Shown piece by piece: positions 51,218 through 59,330 of a stretch of 64,000 nucleotides of DNA. The position numbers and the translations under genes are program-made. The number at the start of each line of letters is the position of its first letter. The first letter of the stretch is position 1. Source of the stretch: JAAYZQ01 sp041300865 (GTDB lineage Bacteria > Chloroflexota > Anaerolineae > JAAYZQ01); the NCBI GenBank assembly GCA_041300865.1, contig JBFYTF010000036.1:48006-112005 (forward strand). The letters run 5' to 3'. Below the pieces are notes generated by a model. That model ran no database searches, was not told the origin of the DNA, and worked only from the letters and a program-made list of their open reading frames with translations.

Positions 51218-52330
51218 TCAGGCGGGCAGTTGCTCCGCGATCCGGCTGCCGGAGATGAGGGTCTCTTCCGACTCGCCGTCAAAGATGTGGAGGGCGCCGG
51301 GCTCAAAGTCGAGCCAGACCGGTTGGCCGGCTTGCAGGTTGGCAGTCGCCGAGGCGTAGGCACGCACCAGCGTCGGGCCCACCTGGGCGTTGACCAGCAG
51401 TTCCCGGCCCAGCTGCTCCATCACGTACACCGTGGCCGCGATGGCCCGCCCGTTGGGGCTGTCGTACAGGGTCAGGTCCTCAGGCCGCACGCCGAGGGTC
51501 AGCTTTGACTTTTGGGGCGCGAGGAGGTGAGCCAGGCCATCGTCGACCCCATAAGCAAAGCCGCTGCCCACCAGCGCCTGCTGCGTGCCGTCATAGTGGC
51601 AACTCACAAAGTTCATGGGCGGACTGCCGATAAAGCCGGCTACGAACTGGTTGCAGGGGTAGCGGTAGACATCCTCCGGCCGGCCGATCTGCTGGATGTG
51701 GCCGCGGTACATGACCACCAGCTTATCGGCGAGGGTCATCGCCTCGGCCTGATCGTGGGTGACGTAGATGGTCGTCACCCCTAGCTCCTTCTGCAGGTGT
51801 TTCAGCTCGGCGCGCATCAGCACCCGCAGCTTGGCGTCCAGGTTCGACAGGGGTTCGTCCATGAGGAACACGTCGGGCTCGCGGATGATGGCCCGGCCCA
51901 GGGCGACGCGCTGCATCTGCCCGCCCGACAGCTCCCGTGGCTTGCGCTCCAGGAGCTCCTCGATCTGGAGGATCTTGGCCGTCTGCTCGACACGCCGCTT
52001 GATCTCGTCCTTTTTCGTCTTGATCGCCTCCAGAGGAAAGGACAGGTTGCGAAAGACGGTCATGTGGGGATAGAGGGCATAACTCTGAAAGACCATGGCC
52101 ACGTTTCGCTCCCAGGGGGGCACGCCGGCCACGTTCTCCGGCCCGATGTTGATGGCACCCGACGTCGGCTGCTCCAAGCCGGCAATCATGCGCAGCAGGG
52201 TCGTCTTGCCGCAGCCCGATGGCCCCACCAGCACCGTCAACTGCCCGTCCTCAAAGATGCAGCTCACCCCATCCAGGGCACAGACACGGTTGAACTGCTT
52301 GCACACTTCCTCGACTTCGACTTGAGCCAT
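51218..52330 (-). CDS. ABC transporter ATP-binding protein, CUT1 type (UgpC/MsmK/MalK-like)
   Basis: 370 aa. Walker A GPSGCGKTT, Q-loop VFQSYALYPHMTV, signature LSGGQMQRVALG, Walker B VFLMDEPLSNLDAK, switch His in YVTHDQAEAM, and a C-terminal TOBE-type regulatory domain (LTLGVRPEDL). Serves the two permeases and the lipoprotein encoded upstream. Start at ATG 52330 (MAQVEVEEVCKQF); the open frame runs further upstream inside the permease gene without support. Confidence 0.92.
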   Translation of the reverse strand: MAQVEVEEVCKQFNRVCALDGVSCIFEDGQLTVLVGPSGCGKTTLLRMIAGLEQPTSGAINIGPENVAGVPPWERNVAMVFQSYALYPHMTVFRNLSFPLEAIKTKKDEIKRRVEQTAKILQIEELLERKPRELSGGQMQRVALGRAIIREPDVFLMDEPLSNLDAKLRVLMRAELKHLQKELGVTTIYVTHDQAEAMTLADKLVVMYRGHIQQIGRPEDVYRYPCNQFVAGFIGSPPMNFVSCHYDGTQQALVGSGFAYGVDDGLAHLLAPQKSKLTLGVRPEDLTLYDSPNGRAIAATVYVMEQLGRELLVNAQVGPTLVRAYASATANLQAGQPVWLDFEPGALHIFDGESEETLISGSRIAEQLPA

Positions 52331-52359
52331 GCCACTCTCCAGCAAGTTCGCATTCGCGG

Positions 52360-53289
52360 CTAATGTTTGACCGAGCCAGCCGTGAGGCCCTGGATGACCC
52401 AGCGCTGAAAGATCAAAGCGATGAACACCATCAGGCCCACCGATAGGATGATGGCCGCCGAGACCCAGGTCCATTGGTAACGATACTCGAACGACAGGTT
52501 CAGGATGGCCACGGGCACGGTCTGCACCTCGGCCACGCCCATGGTCACGACACTGGCCAGCATAAACTCCCCCCACGAGCCCAGGAAGGCAAAGACGCCG
52601 GCCGAAAAGAGGCCCGGGGCGGATAGAGGCAGGATGATCTTGCGAAAGATCTGAAACGGCTTGTAGCCATCCACCTTGGCCGCGTCTTCCAGCTCCCATG
52701 GCAGCTGCGAGAAATAGACGGCCAGTAGCCAGGTCGACAGCGGGATGTTGTAGGCGATGTTGGGCAGGATCATCGACGGCAGGGTGCGCAACAGGCCTAG
52801 GGAGCGCATGAGCATAAAGGTCGGCGCGATGACCATGACGGCCGGCAGCAGACCGGCCACCCACAGCAGGAGAAGCGACTGGATCTTCCAGCGGAAGCGC
52901 AGCCGCGAGATGGCATAGGCCGCCAGCGCCGAGACGAACAGGGCGCCGGCGACGACGCACGTGGACACGATCAGGCTGTTGAACATCGACCGCAGGAACT
53001 GGAGGTTCGGCGACGAGGTGATGCTCTCCGCACTCTGGAAGGCGCCGCCCTGGGCCTGCCCGCCCTCACCGGGGGCCTGCAGTCCCAGGATGGTGCGGTA
53101 GGACTGCAATGTGGGCTCCTTCGGCCAGAACTCGGGGGGCAGGAGATATTCGGTGCCCATGGCCTTGAACGACGTGGACAGCACCCAATAGAGCGGTCCC
53201 AGGCAAAAGAGGCAGATCAGGAACGTGACCAACAGGTCGCGGGCCAGGGCCAGGCGCTGCTGCGTGCGATAGCGATGCGCTGCTTTCAT
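52360..53289 (-). CDS. ABC transporter permease, CUT1 type (UgpE/MalG-like)
   Basis: 309 aa, six membrane segments, with the EAA loop ELEDAAKVDGYKPFQIFRKIILPLSAPG, C-terminal side of the family. A periplasmic loop rich in Gly/Gln (about 74-86, APGEGGQAQGGAFQ) is longer than usual. The ATG at 53289 overlaps the stop of the upstream permease by ATGA. Confidence 0.91.
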   Translation of the reverse strand: MKAAHRYRTQQRLALARDLLVTFLICLFCLGPLYWVLSTSFKAMGTEYLLPPEFWPKEPTLQSYRTILGLQAPGEGGQAQGGAFQSAESITSSPNLQFLRSMFNSLIVSTCVVAGALFVSALAAYAISRLRFRWKIQSLLLLWVAGLLPAVMVIAPTFMLMRSLGLLRTLPSMILPNIAYNIPLSTWLLAVYFSQLPWELEDAAKVDGYKPFQIFRKIILPLSAPGLFSAGVFAFLGSWGEFMLASVVTMGVAEVQTVPVAILNLSFEYRYQWTWVSAAIILSVGLMVFIALIFQRWVIQGLTAGSVKH

Positions 53290-54245
53290 TCCTTAAACCT
53301 CAGGTTGCCCTTGACCCGGTTAACGTAGATGAGGGCGATGGCAAAGACGGCGGCAAAGATGACCATAGCATACGACGAACCGACGCCGAACCGGGAGTAG
53401 GTGAAATAGTACTTGTAGGCAAAGGTGCTGAGGGTGTCGGTCGTCGAGCCTGGGCCGCCTCCCGTCAGGCCGTACGACAGCTCGAACATGCGCAGCGCCC
53501 ACAGGGAGCGAAAGAGCACCGTAACCAGGATGGTGGGCAGCAACATGGGAAAGGTCACACGCCTGAAGCGCAGCCAGGACCGGGCTCCGTCGACCTTGGC
53601 CGCGTCGTAGATGTCCTTGGGAATGGACGCCAGGCCGCCCAGGAGCAGGATGGCCATGATCGAGGCATTGTTCCAGACCGAGACGACGATGATGCTGTGC
53701 ACCGCCAGCGTGGCGTCGGTCAGGAATTGGGGGGGTGTGTCGGTCAGGCGCAGGGCAAACAACAGGTAGGTAAAGAGCCCGGCGTCGGCGTGAAAGAGCC
53801 ACTTCCACAGCATGGCCGAGACGATGGGCGGGATGGCCCAGGGCACGACCAGCACGGCGCGCAGCAGCCCTCGCAGGCGAGGGTGTACAGAAAAGGCGGA
53901 AAGGGCCATGCCCAGGCCCAGCATCAGCTCGATGCCGACCGTCATGCAGGTGAAATAGAGGGTAAAGAAGAACGAGTCGCGGAACGCTTCGCTCTGCAGC
54001 ACCGCCTTGTAGTTTTCCAGGCCGACGAAGGGCTGGTTCAGCCAGTCCACCGTGCGGTGCAACTTATAGAAACTGTAGATAAAGGTCTGGATCAGGGGAT
54101 AGTAGAGAAACAGGGCGACAAAAACAAAGGCCGGCAGGATGAACAGAACCGCCAGGACAGGCTCTGATAGCCGGAGCCTCGCCCGGCGCCTGCTTTTGGG
54201 CACGGGGGCCGCGGCGACGGGCACGTTTGCGCTCTTGGTGCTCAC
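53286..54245 (-). CDS. ABC transporter permease, CUT1 type (UgpA/MalF-like)
   Basis: 319 aa, six membrane segments, EAA loop PKDIYDAAKVDGARSWLRFRRVTFPML. Start is GTG 54245 (reads MSTKSANVPVAAAP), four bases after GGAGG; upstream in-frame codons run into the intergenic stem-loops and are not supported. Pairs with the permease encoded immediately downstream. Confidence 0.9.
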   Translation of the reverse strand: MSTKSANVPVAAAPVPKSRRRARLRLSEPVLAVLFILPAFVFVALFLYYPLIQTFIYSFYKLHRTVDWLNQPFVGLENYKAVLQSEAFRDSFFFTLYFTCMTVGIELMLGLGMALSAFSVHPRLRGLLRAVLVVPWAIPPIVSAMLWKWLFHADAGLFTYLLFALRLTDTPPQFLTDATLAVHSIIVVSVWNNASIMAILLLGGLASIPKDIYDAAKVDGARSWLRFRRVTFPMLLPTILVTVLFRSLWALRMFELSYGLTGGGPGSTTDTLSTFAYKYYFTYSRFGVGSSYAMVIFAAVFAIALIYVNRVKGNLRFKE

Positions 54246-54256
54246 CTCACCTCCGC

Positions 54257-54314
54257 GGGGCTCGCAAGCCCCAATTGTGGGGTGCCGCGCCCGCACCGGG
54301 CAGCGCGGCACCCC
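54257..54314 (-). promoter_or_regulatory. Two consecutive stem-loops between the CUT1 lipoprotein gene and permease gene
   Basis: Nearest the lipoprotein stop is a perfect 12-bp stem, GGGGTGCCGCGC with its reverse complement around a 12-base loop (54279-54314). Just beyond is a perfect 6-bp stem GGGGCT/AGCCCC with loop CGCA (54257-54272). No U-tract. The position repeats that of the hairpins in both BMP operons. Confidence 0.72.
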
Positions 54315-54338
54315 TCAGGCTACAGAACCGCCAGCCGG

Positions 54339-55745
54339 CTAGGGAGCGACTTCAATGGCGTCGATGGCCTCACAGGCGTTGTCCAGGGCCTCCTGCGGGG
54401 TGCTCAAACCCGACAGCGCCGAATGGATCTCGGCCTGCAGGATGTCGGCGACCTCGCCATAGTTGGCGCTGGGCATGGGTGCCAGGGCCGAATCGCCCAC
54501 CTCTTCGATGAGGGGCAGGTACTTATTGTTGGCAATGACATCCGGGTCGTTATAGACCTCGGTGTAGCCCTGCAGTGGGCCCCAGGCCAGGTTGAAGAGC
54601 TTCATCGTGTCGAACTCGCCCCACGTCTTGAGCACTTCCATGGCCTCTTCCGGGTTGTCGCTGTACTTGCTGATGGCGAACGCCCAGAACTCGGTAAAGC
54701 CCGAGTGCCGCCCACCCTCCTGCGCCGGGTTGGGGATAAAGCCCCACTTGTCCACGACCTTGCTCCGCTCCGGATCGTCGATCCAGAACAGCAGGTCCTG
54801 CCGCGCCGACAGGAAGATGGTGTCACCATTCACAAAGCGGACGTGGGCGTCCTCTTCCTTCCAGGAGAGCGCTTCCTTGGGCGAATATCCCTCGGTGAAG
54901 AGGTTGGTCATGTACTCCAAGGCCGCCACAGCCTCGGGCGAGTTCATGGCGCAGGTGCCGTCCTCGTTGACGTAGGTTCCGCCAAAGCCGTGCAGATACT
55001 CGGACCAGCGGTTGACCAGCACGACGTTGCGCATCGCCGGCCAGTCCCAGCAGCCAAGGTCCGGGTTCTCGGCCATGATGGCGTCACAGGCGGCAATGAT
55101 GTCGTCGTAGGTCTCGGGCGGTTCCAGCCCCGCCGCTTCCAGCAGGTCCTTGCGATAGTACAGCCCGCCAATGCCACCCCAGGCCGGGCCGAGCCCGATG
55201 AGCTTGCCGTCGTAGGTAAAGACGTCCTTGTAGGCCTGCCCGTACTTGTCCAGGAGCGCGGGATCTATGTCGTTCAGGGGCACCAGCCAGTCGGCAGCGC
55301 CAAACTCGGTCACCCAGTAGCCGGCGAGGTAGAGCAGGTCGACGGTCTGATCCTCGGCCACAAAATAGGTCACCAGGTTGTCGTGCCACTTGTTTGCATC
55401 CAGCGGCTGCATGATGAGCTGGATCTCCATGTTGGGCCACTTTTCCGCCACCGCGGTGCGCATGCCTTCCAGGGGCGCGGGCGCCGGCCCAAAGGATAGG
55501 TTAAAGTACTCGTGGCCGGCAAAGGACAGCTGCACCGGTTTCTCGCCCTCGACGACCACGGTCTCGACGACGGGCACTTGGACGGTCTCGACCACAGGCA
55601 CCTCGACCTCAACCTGGACGGTCTGGACGACAGGCACCTCGACTTCGACCGTCTGCACCACCGTCTGTGGTTCCGGCGTCGGGCCGCAGGCGGCCAACAC
55701 CAGCACCAGGGCCACGACCAGGAATAGGCTCCGTTTGACAGACAT
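54339..55745 (-). CDS. Extracellular substrate-binding lipoprotein, CUT1/family 1 (UgpB/MalE-like)
   Basis: 468 aa. Lipoprotein signal with lipobox LAAC (Cys20). Residues about 25-65 form a Val-rich repetitive linker built on VVQTVEVEVP-type units, a style common in Chloroflexota binding proteins. The mature domain resembles sugar/glycerol-phosphate binding proteins (YFVAEDQTVDLLYL; DIIAACDAIMAENPDLGCWDW). Family ligands are sugars and polyols, but neighbours (amidohydrolase, divergent methyltransferases) suggest another polar compound is possible. ATG 55745 follows AAGGAGGAAGG. Confidence 0.9.
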   Translation of the reverse strand: MSVKRSLFLVVALVLVLAACGPTPEPQTVVQTVEVEVPVVQTVQVEVEVPVVETVQVPVVETVVVEGEKPVQLSFAGHEYFNLSFGPAPAPLEGMRTAVAEKWPNMEIQLIMQPLDANKWHDNLVTYFVAEDQTVDLLYLAGYWVTEFGAADWLVPLNDIDPALLDKYGQAYKDVFTYDGKLIGLGPAWGGIGGLYYRKDLLEAAGLEPPETYDDIIAACDAIMAENPDLGCWDWPAMRNVVLVNRWSEYLHGFGGTYVNEDGTCAMNSPEAVAALEYMTNLFTEGYSPKEALSWKEEDAHVRFVNGDTIFLSARQDLLFWIDDPERSKVVDKWGFIPNPAQEGGRHSGFTEFWAFAISKYSDNPEEAMEVLKTWGEFDTMKLFNLAWGPLQGYTEVYNDPDVIANNKYLPLIEEVGDSALAPMPSANYGEVADILQAEIHSALSGLSTPQEALDNACEAIDAIEVAP

Positions 55746-55892
55746 TTCCTTCCTCCTTGAGAAATCTTGCGTCATTGCCCAAGACACAATGCTTGCCAAC
55801 GTTCGATCTTTTGCCTGTTTGCGCTCCCTCCTTTCATCCCTCGGGAGGCGGCCTGCTTCGGCCGCGACCGGTTATTCTCCCCTGCATGCTCC

Positions 55893-56669
55893 TCAACCGT
55901 ACGCGCGGTGAACCAGGTGCAGCGCATACTGGTAACGATCGGCGCGGCTGATCACCTGGAAGGCTTCGATGGGTGCCAGCTCGGAGAGGTCGGAGAGGCC
56001 ATAGTTCACCCCCTCGCGGACGAGGAGCGGGTCACCCTCTTCCACGTCCAGGAGCCGGGCGTAGTGGGCATCGGCGCTGATAGCCCGCACCGCCGTCTCC
56101 GCCTCGGAGATGATAATGCCCTTATGTTCGAGCAGCGACCAAAGCGAGATCTCGGTGTTCAGCTCCACGGGCGTCAGGTAGACGTGCACGGGCAGGTTGA
56201 GATAGGAGATGCTCAACGAAGTGATCTCATCGTCGGCCAGGCGGAGTCGCTCGACAATCCAGATGGGATGGCCTTCGGGGATGTGTAACAGGCCGGCCAC
56301 CGACTTGTCGGCCGGGCGGTGTTGCAGGTTGAGCAGGCGCGAGCCCGGGGAGTGGCCTTGGGCCTTCATCTCTTCTGAAAAGCTGATCAGGCGGCCCATC
56401 TCGCGGCGGATGCGGGAGCGGCTGACAAACGTGCCCTTGCCCTGCTGGCGCCGCACGTAGCCGCGGGTCTCCAGCTCGCCAATGGCCCGGCGGACGGTGA
56501 TGCGGCTGACCCCGTACCGCTCGCACAGCTCCCTCTCGGGGGGGATCATCTCGCCCTGGCTCAACTGTCCCGCCGTAATCTGTGACAGCAGGTCTTCCTC
56601 GATCTGGCGATAGAGTGGGATCTCGCTGTTCTGACCCAACTCGGTCTGAATCGTAGCGTCCAGGGTCAT
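55893..56669 (-). CDS. GntR family transcriptional regulator, HutC/UTRA type
   Basis: 258 aa. N-terminal winged helix (IPLYRQIEEDLLSQITAGQLSQGEMIPPERELCERYGVSRITVRRAIGELE; wing GYVRRQQGKGTFVS) and C-terminal UTRA effector domain (LHIPEGHPIWIVERLRLADDE; LLVREGVNYGLSD). It is divergent from the methyltransferase operon and heads, or is followed by, the CUT1 transporter operon, so it likely controls both from the shared control region. Start ATG 56669 after GGAGGTTGAGG. Confidence 0.9.
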   Translation of the reverse strand: MTLDATIQTELGQNSEIPLYRQIEEDLLSQITAGQLSQGEMIPPERELCERYGVSRITVRRAIGELETRGYVRRQQGKGTFVSRSRIRREMGRLISFSEEMKAQGHSPGSRLLNLQHRPADKSVAGLLHIPEGHPIWIVERLRLADDEITSLSISYLNLPVHVYLTPVELNTEISLWSLLEHKGIIISEAETAVRAISADAHYARLLDVEEGDPLLVREGVNYGLSDLSELAPIEAFQVISRADRYQYALHLVHRAYG

Positions 56670-56813
56670 GGCCTCAACCTCCGTGGCCCGGCGGCCGGCT
56701 CCCGGCCGCGCACGCCGCTGCCCAATTCGGCCCGCATACACCAGCACCATCGCGTCCTGTTGCTTACAGAGCGCAAGTGACACACCGAAAGGATATAACC
56801 ACCCCAGGAACAG

Positions 56814-56842
56814 ATTATATCATACCCCGACCTGCTTGTCAA
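56814..56842 (-). promoter_or_regulatory. Sigma70-type promoter of the HutC regulator gene
   Basis: Minus strand TTGACA (56842-56837), 17-bp spacer, TATAAT (56819-56814): a full consensus match, about 145 bp upstream of the start codon. The repeated element ATTATATCAT overlaps the -10 box. Confidence 0.75.
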
Positions 56843-57017
56843 GCGATTTAGGGGCAAATCCCATCCCCGGCAACCGCACCGCCGCCAGGCAGCAACGACG
56901 TCTTATGGCATTGAAATCACCTGAATAACTAAAGCATTTCTGGCGCCGCGGCGGCTCTGGGCTGCGCGCGCCAGGCGGGGAGCCCCCTGCTGGCGCACAT
57001 CGCCGGACGCGGGCCAC

Positions 57018-57046
57018 TTGACACCCGGGGTGAAATATGATATGAT
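57018..57046 (+). promoter_or_regulatory. Sigma70-type promoter of the methyltransferase operon
   Basis: Plus strand TTGACA (57018-57023), 17-bp spacer, TATGAT (57041-57046), about 96 bp before the first methyltransferase ATG. The 11-bp palindrome GATATGATATC covers the -10 box. Confidence 0.75.
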
Positions 57047-57141
57047 ATCTCCCGCAGCTTATTATATCATCCCGCGGTTCTGCACAGGCACTGGGTGGCC
57101 CGCATAACCGTGCCGGATGCTAACGCTCACGAGGAGCATTG

Positions 57142-58566
57142 ATGCCGCTGCAGGCACACTTTTGCCGCGACCCGCACGATCTGCTGGCAGCTCAGGATGT
57201 CGACCGCATCCATGACGGCGCCCTGCGTGTGTTGGCCCGCACCGGCGTCACCTTTGCCGGCGAGCGGGCGCTGGCAATTCTCCGCCGCGGGGGCTGCCGG
57301 GTGGACGAGGCCGGAGGGCGGGTGCGCTTCCCGGCGGGCCTGGTGGCCGAGTGCCTGGAGTGTTGTCCCGCCAGGTTTCAACTGCGCGCCAGGAGCCGCA
57401 GCCACGACCTGGAAATCGGCGGCCCGGCTCTCTATTTCCAGTCTCACCCCGGCCTGTACGTGGCGGACCTGGACAGCGGCGAGCGCCGCACCGCCACCCT
57501 GGCGGACATCGGCCCTCTCTGCCGCTTGATCGACGCCCTGGACGAGATCCACCTGGCCATCATGCCCACCTCCACCATCGCCGACCGGCCAGACGCGATG
57601 ATGATCGAGTGGATCACCGCCGAGCAGATGCGCAACACGCGAAAAGCGACGGCGGCCGGCGTATTCCAGGGGTGCGCGCCATGGGTCATCGAGATGGCAT
57701 GCGCCACCGATCAGCAGGTCTACGGCCAGATCAACCCCGTCTCGCCCCTGTCCTATCCGGCCGACCAGATCGAAGGCGGCCTGGCGTACGCGGCGGCCGG
57801 GCACCCGGTGTGCATTCTGCCCGGGCCGACCCTGGGCGCCAGCAGCCCGGCAACCCTGGCCGGCACGCTCGTGCTGCAGACGGCCGAGCACCTGGCCGGC
57901 ATGGTTCTCATCCAGCTCGCCCGGCCTGGCGCGCCCGTGACCTTTGGCGCCTATCCCCACGTCCTGGACATGCGCCGCGGCGCGGTGTGCATCGGCGCCG
58001 TGGAAGTGGCTCTCATGGGCGCCGCGCTGGCTCAGCTGTGCCGGCGCTACCGGCTCCCCTCCCACCCCGAGTTCCCTCTGACCGACGCCAAGGTCCTGGA
58101 CGAGCAGGCCGCTGCCGAAAAGGCGATGGGCCTGCTGCTCGTTGCCCAGGCGGGCGCCAACCTTGTCTCTAATGGCGGGGCGCTGGAGGCGGAAAAGTTG
58201 TGGTCGCCCGTCCAGCTCGTGATCGACGCCGAGCTCAACGGCATGGCCGGCCGCGTCCTGGACGGCGTGCGTGTCTCGGACGAGGCCCTGGCTGTCGATC
58301 TCATCGACCAGGTCGGCCCGCAGGGCACCTTCCTGAACACCAGGCACACGCAGCGTGCGTGGCGTGCCGAACAGTACCTGCCGCAGCTGGCCGATCGCCA
58401 GCCGTTCACCGCGTGGCGCGAGGGTGGCAGCCTGGCGATCACGGACCGCGCCCGGGAGCGCGCCAGGGCGCTGCTGGCGAGCCACCAGGTGCCGCCGCTG
58501 CCGGCCGAGCAGGACCGGGAGCTGGACCGCATCCTGCGCCGGGCCGAACAGGCCAAGCTGGCCTGA
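57142..58566 (+). CDS. MttB family (trimethylamine methyltransferase-like) protein, non-pyrrolysine
   Basis: 474 aa, full length for the MttB superfamily, with no in-frame UAG. Members lacking pyrrolysine (such as MtgB) demethylate quaternary amines like glycine betaine, proline betaine, carnitine or gamma-butyrobetaine and pass the methyl group to a cognate corrinoid protein. Family features include IHDGALRVLARTGVTF near the N-terminus, QINPVSPLSYPADQIEGGLAYAAAG in mid-sequence and a C-terminal LIDQVGPQGTFLNTRHT. The cognate corrinoid protein is encoded 68 bp downstream. ATG 57142 has GAGGAG upstream; a TTG codon just before it is not needed. Second copy of the family at 61428-62870. Confidence 0.87.
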   Translation: MPLQAHFCRDPHDLLAAQDVDRIHDGALRVLARTGVTFAGERALAILRRGGCRVDEAGGRVRFPAGLVAECLECCPARFQLRARSRSHDLEIGGPALYFQSHPGLYVADLDSGERRTATLADIGPLCRLIDALDEIHLAIMPTSTIADRPDAMMIEWITAEQMRNTRKATAAGVFQGCAPWVIEMACATDQQVYGQINPVSPLSYPADQIEGGLAYAAAGHPVCILPGPTLGASSPATLAGTLVLQTAEHLAGMVLIQLARPGAPVTFGAYPHVLDMRRGAVCIGAVEVALMGAALAQLCRRYRLPSHPEFPLTDAKVLDEQAAAEKAMGLLLVAQAGANLVSNGGALEAEKLWSPVQLVIDAELNGMAGRVLDGVRVSDEALAVDLIDQVGPQGTFLNTRHTQRAWRAEQYLPQLADRQPFTAWREGGSLAITDRARERARALLASHQVPPLPAEQDRELDRILRRAEQAKLA

Positions 58567-58634
58567 AAATCGCTTAGCGGAACAGGCGGAGGACAACGAC
58601 CGCCGACAACCTACAACCTTGCAAAGGGGGAGAG

Positions 58635-59318
58635 ATGAGCAACGAGGAACTGCTCCAGCGCTTGGGGGAAGCGCTGGCCGGCGAGGCCAGCTACGATGAG
58701 GTGGAAGAGATCGCCCACCAGTTCGTGGCCGGCGGCGGCGATGCGCTGCAGGCCATCGACGTCGCCACCGAGACCCTGCACACCATTGGCGAGCAGTTTG
58801 CCGCCTTCGAGATCTTTTTGCCCGACCTGATGATCGCCGGCGAAAAGATGAAGCGGGCCATGGCCGTGCTGCAGCCACACATCCAGGCCGGCAGCGGGCG
58901 GCCGGCCGGCGGGCGGGTGGTGCTGGGCACCGTCTCGGGCGACCTGCACGACATCGGCAAGAACCTGGTGGCCACCATGCTGACGGTCGGCGGCTTTGAG
59001 GTCGCCGACCTCGGCGTCAGCGTGTCGCCCCTCGACTTTGTCAAAGCCGCCCGCGAGCAGCGGGCCAACATCCTGGCTCTATCCAGCCTGATGACGGCCT
59101 CGCTGCCCTATCAAAAGGAGGTCATCGACCTGCTGCGAGAGATGGGGCAGCGCGACAAGTATTACGTCATCGTCGGCGGTGGGCCCGTGACGCCCGAGTT
59201 TGCGCAGCGCATCGGCGCCGATGGCTGGGCCGAAAACGCGCCGCAGGCCGCCGACCTGTGCCGCCGCTTGCTGCAGTCGGGCCAGGCGCCCGCCGCCCAG
59301 ACCCTGATTGTGCAATAA
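58635..59318 (+). CDS. Corrinoid (B12-binding) methyltransferase protein 1, MtbC/MttC-like
   Basis: 227 aa. N-terminal four-helix cap domain (VEEIAHQFVAGGGDALQAIDVATETLHTIGEQF) and C-terminal Rossmann B12 domain with the DxHxxG motif (D103, H105, G108 in SGDLHDIGKN), the lower-axial His being H105, plus the GGG phosphate-contact region VIVGGGPVT. It carries the methyl group between substrate methyltransferase and an acceptor methyltransferase. AAAGGGGGAGAG precedes ATG. Confidence 0.92.
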   Translation: MSNEELLQRLGEALAGEASYDEVEEIAHQFVAGGGDALQAIDVATETLHTIGEQFAAFEIFLPDLMIAGEKMKRAMAVLQPHIQAGSGRPAGGRVVLGTVSGDLHDIGKNLVATMLTVGGFEVADLGVSVSPLDFVKAAREQRANILALSSLMTASLPYQKEVIDLLREMGQRDKYYVIVGGGPVTPEFAQRIGADGWAENAPQAADLCRRLLQSGQAPAAQTLIVQ

Positions 59319-59330
59319 GGAGGAGAAGAG

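Larger units (their letters stand above)
56670..57141. promoter_or_regulatory. Divergent control region between the HutC regulator and the methyltransferase operon
   Basis: 472 bp with no credible gene. It holds two near-consensus promoters facing apart and a repeated AT-rich element: ATTATATCATACC at 56814-56826, ATTATATCATCCC at 57061-57073, and the palindrome GATATGATATC at 57039-57049. The rest is GC-rich without obvious structure. The repeats are the likely binding sites of the adjacent HutC-type regulator. Confidence 0.6.

Noticed and set aside
55560..55690. Short tandem repeat possibly being a CRISPR or minisatellite.
   Set aside because: It encodes the Val/Glu/Pro linker of the CUT1 lipoprotein in frame; units are degenerate and have no spacers.
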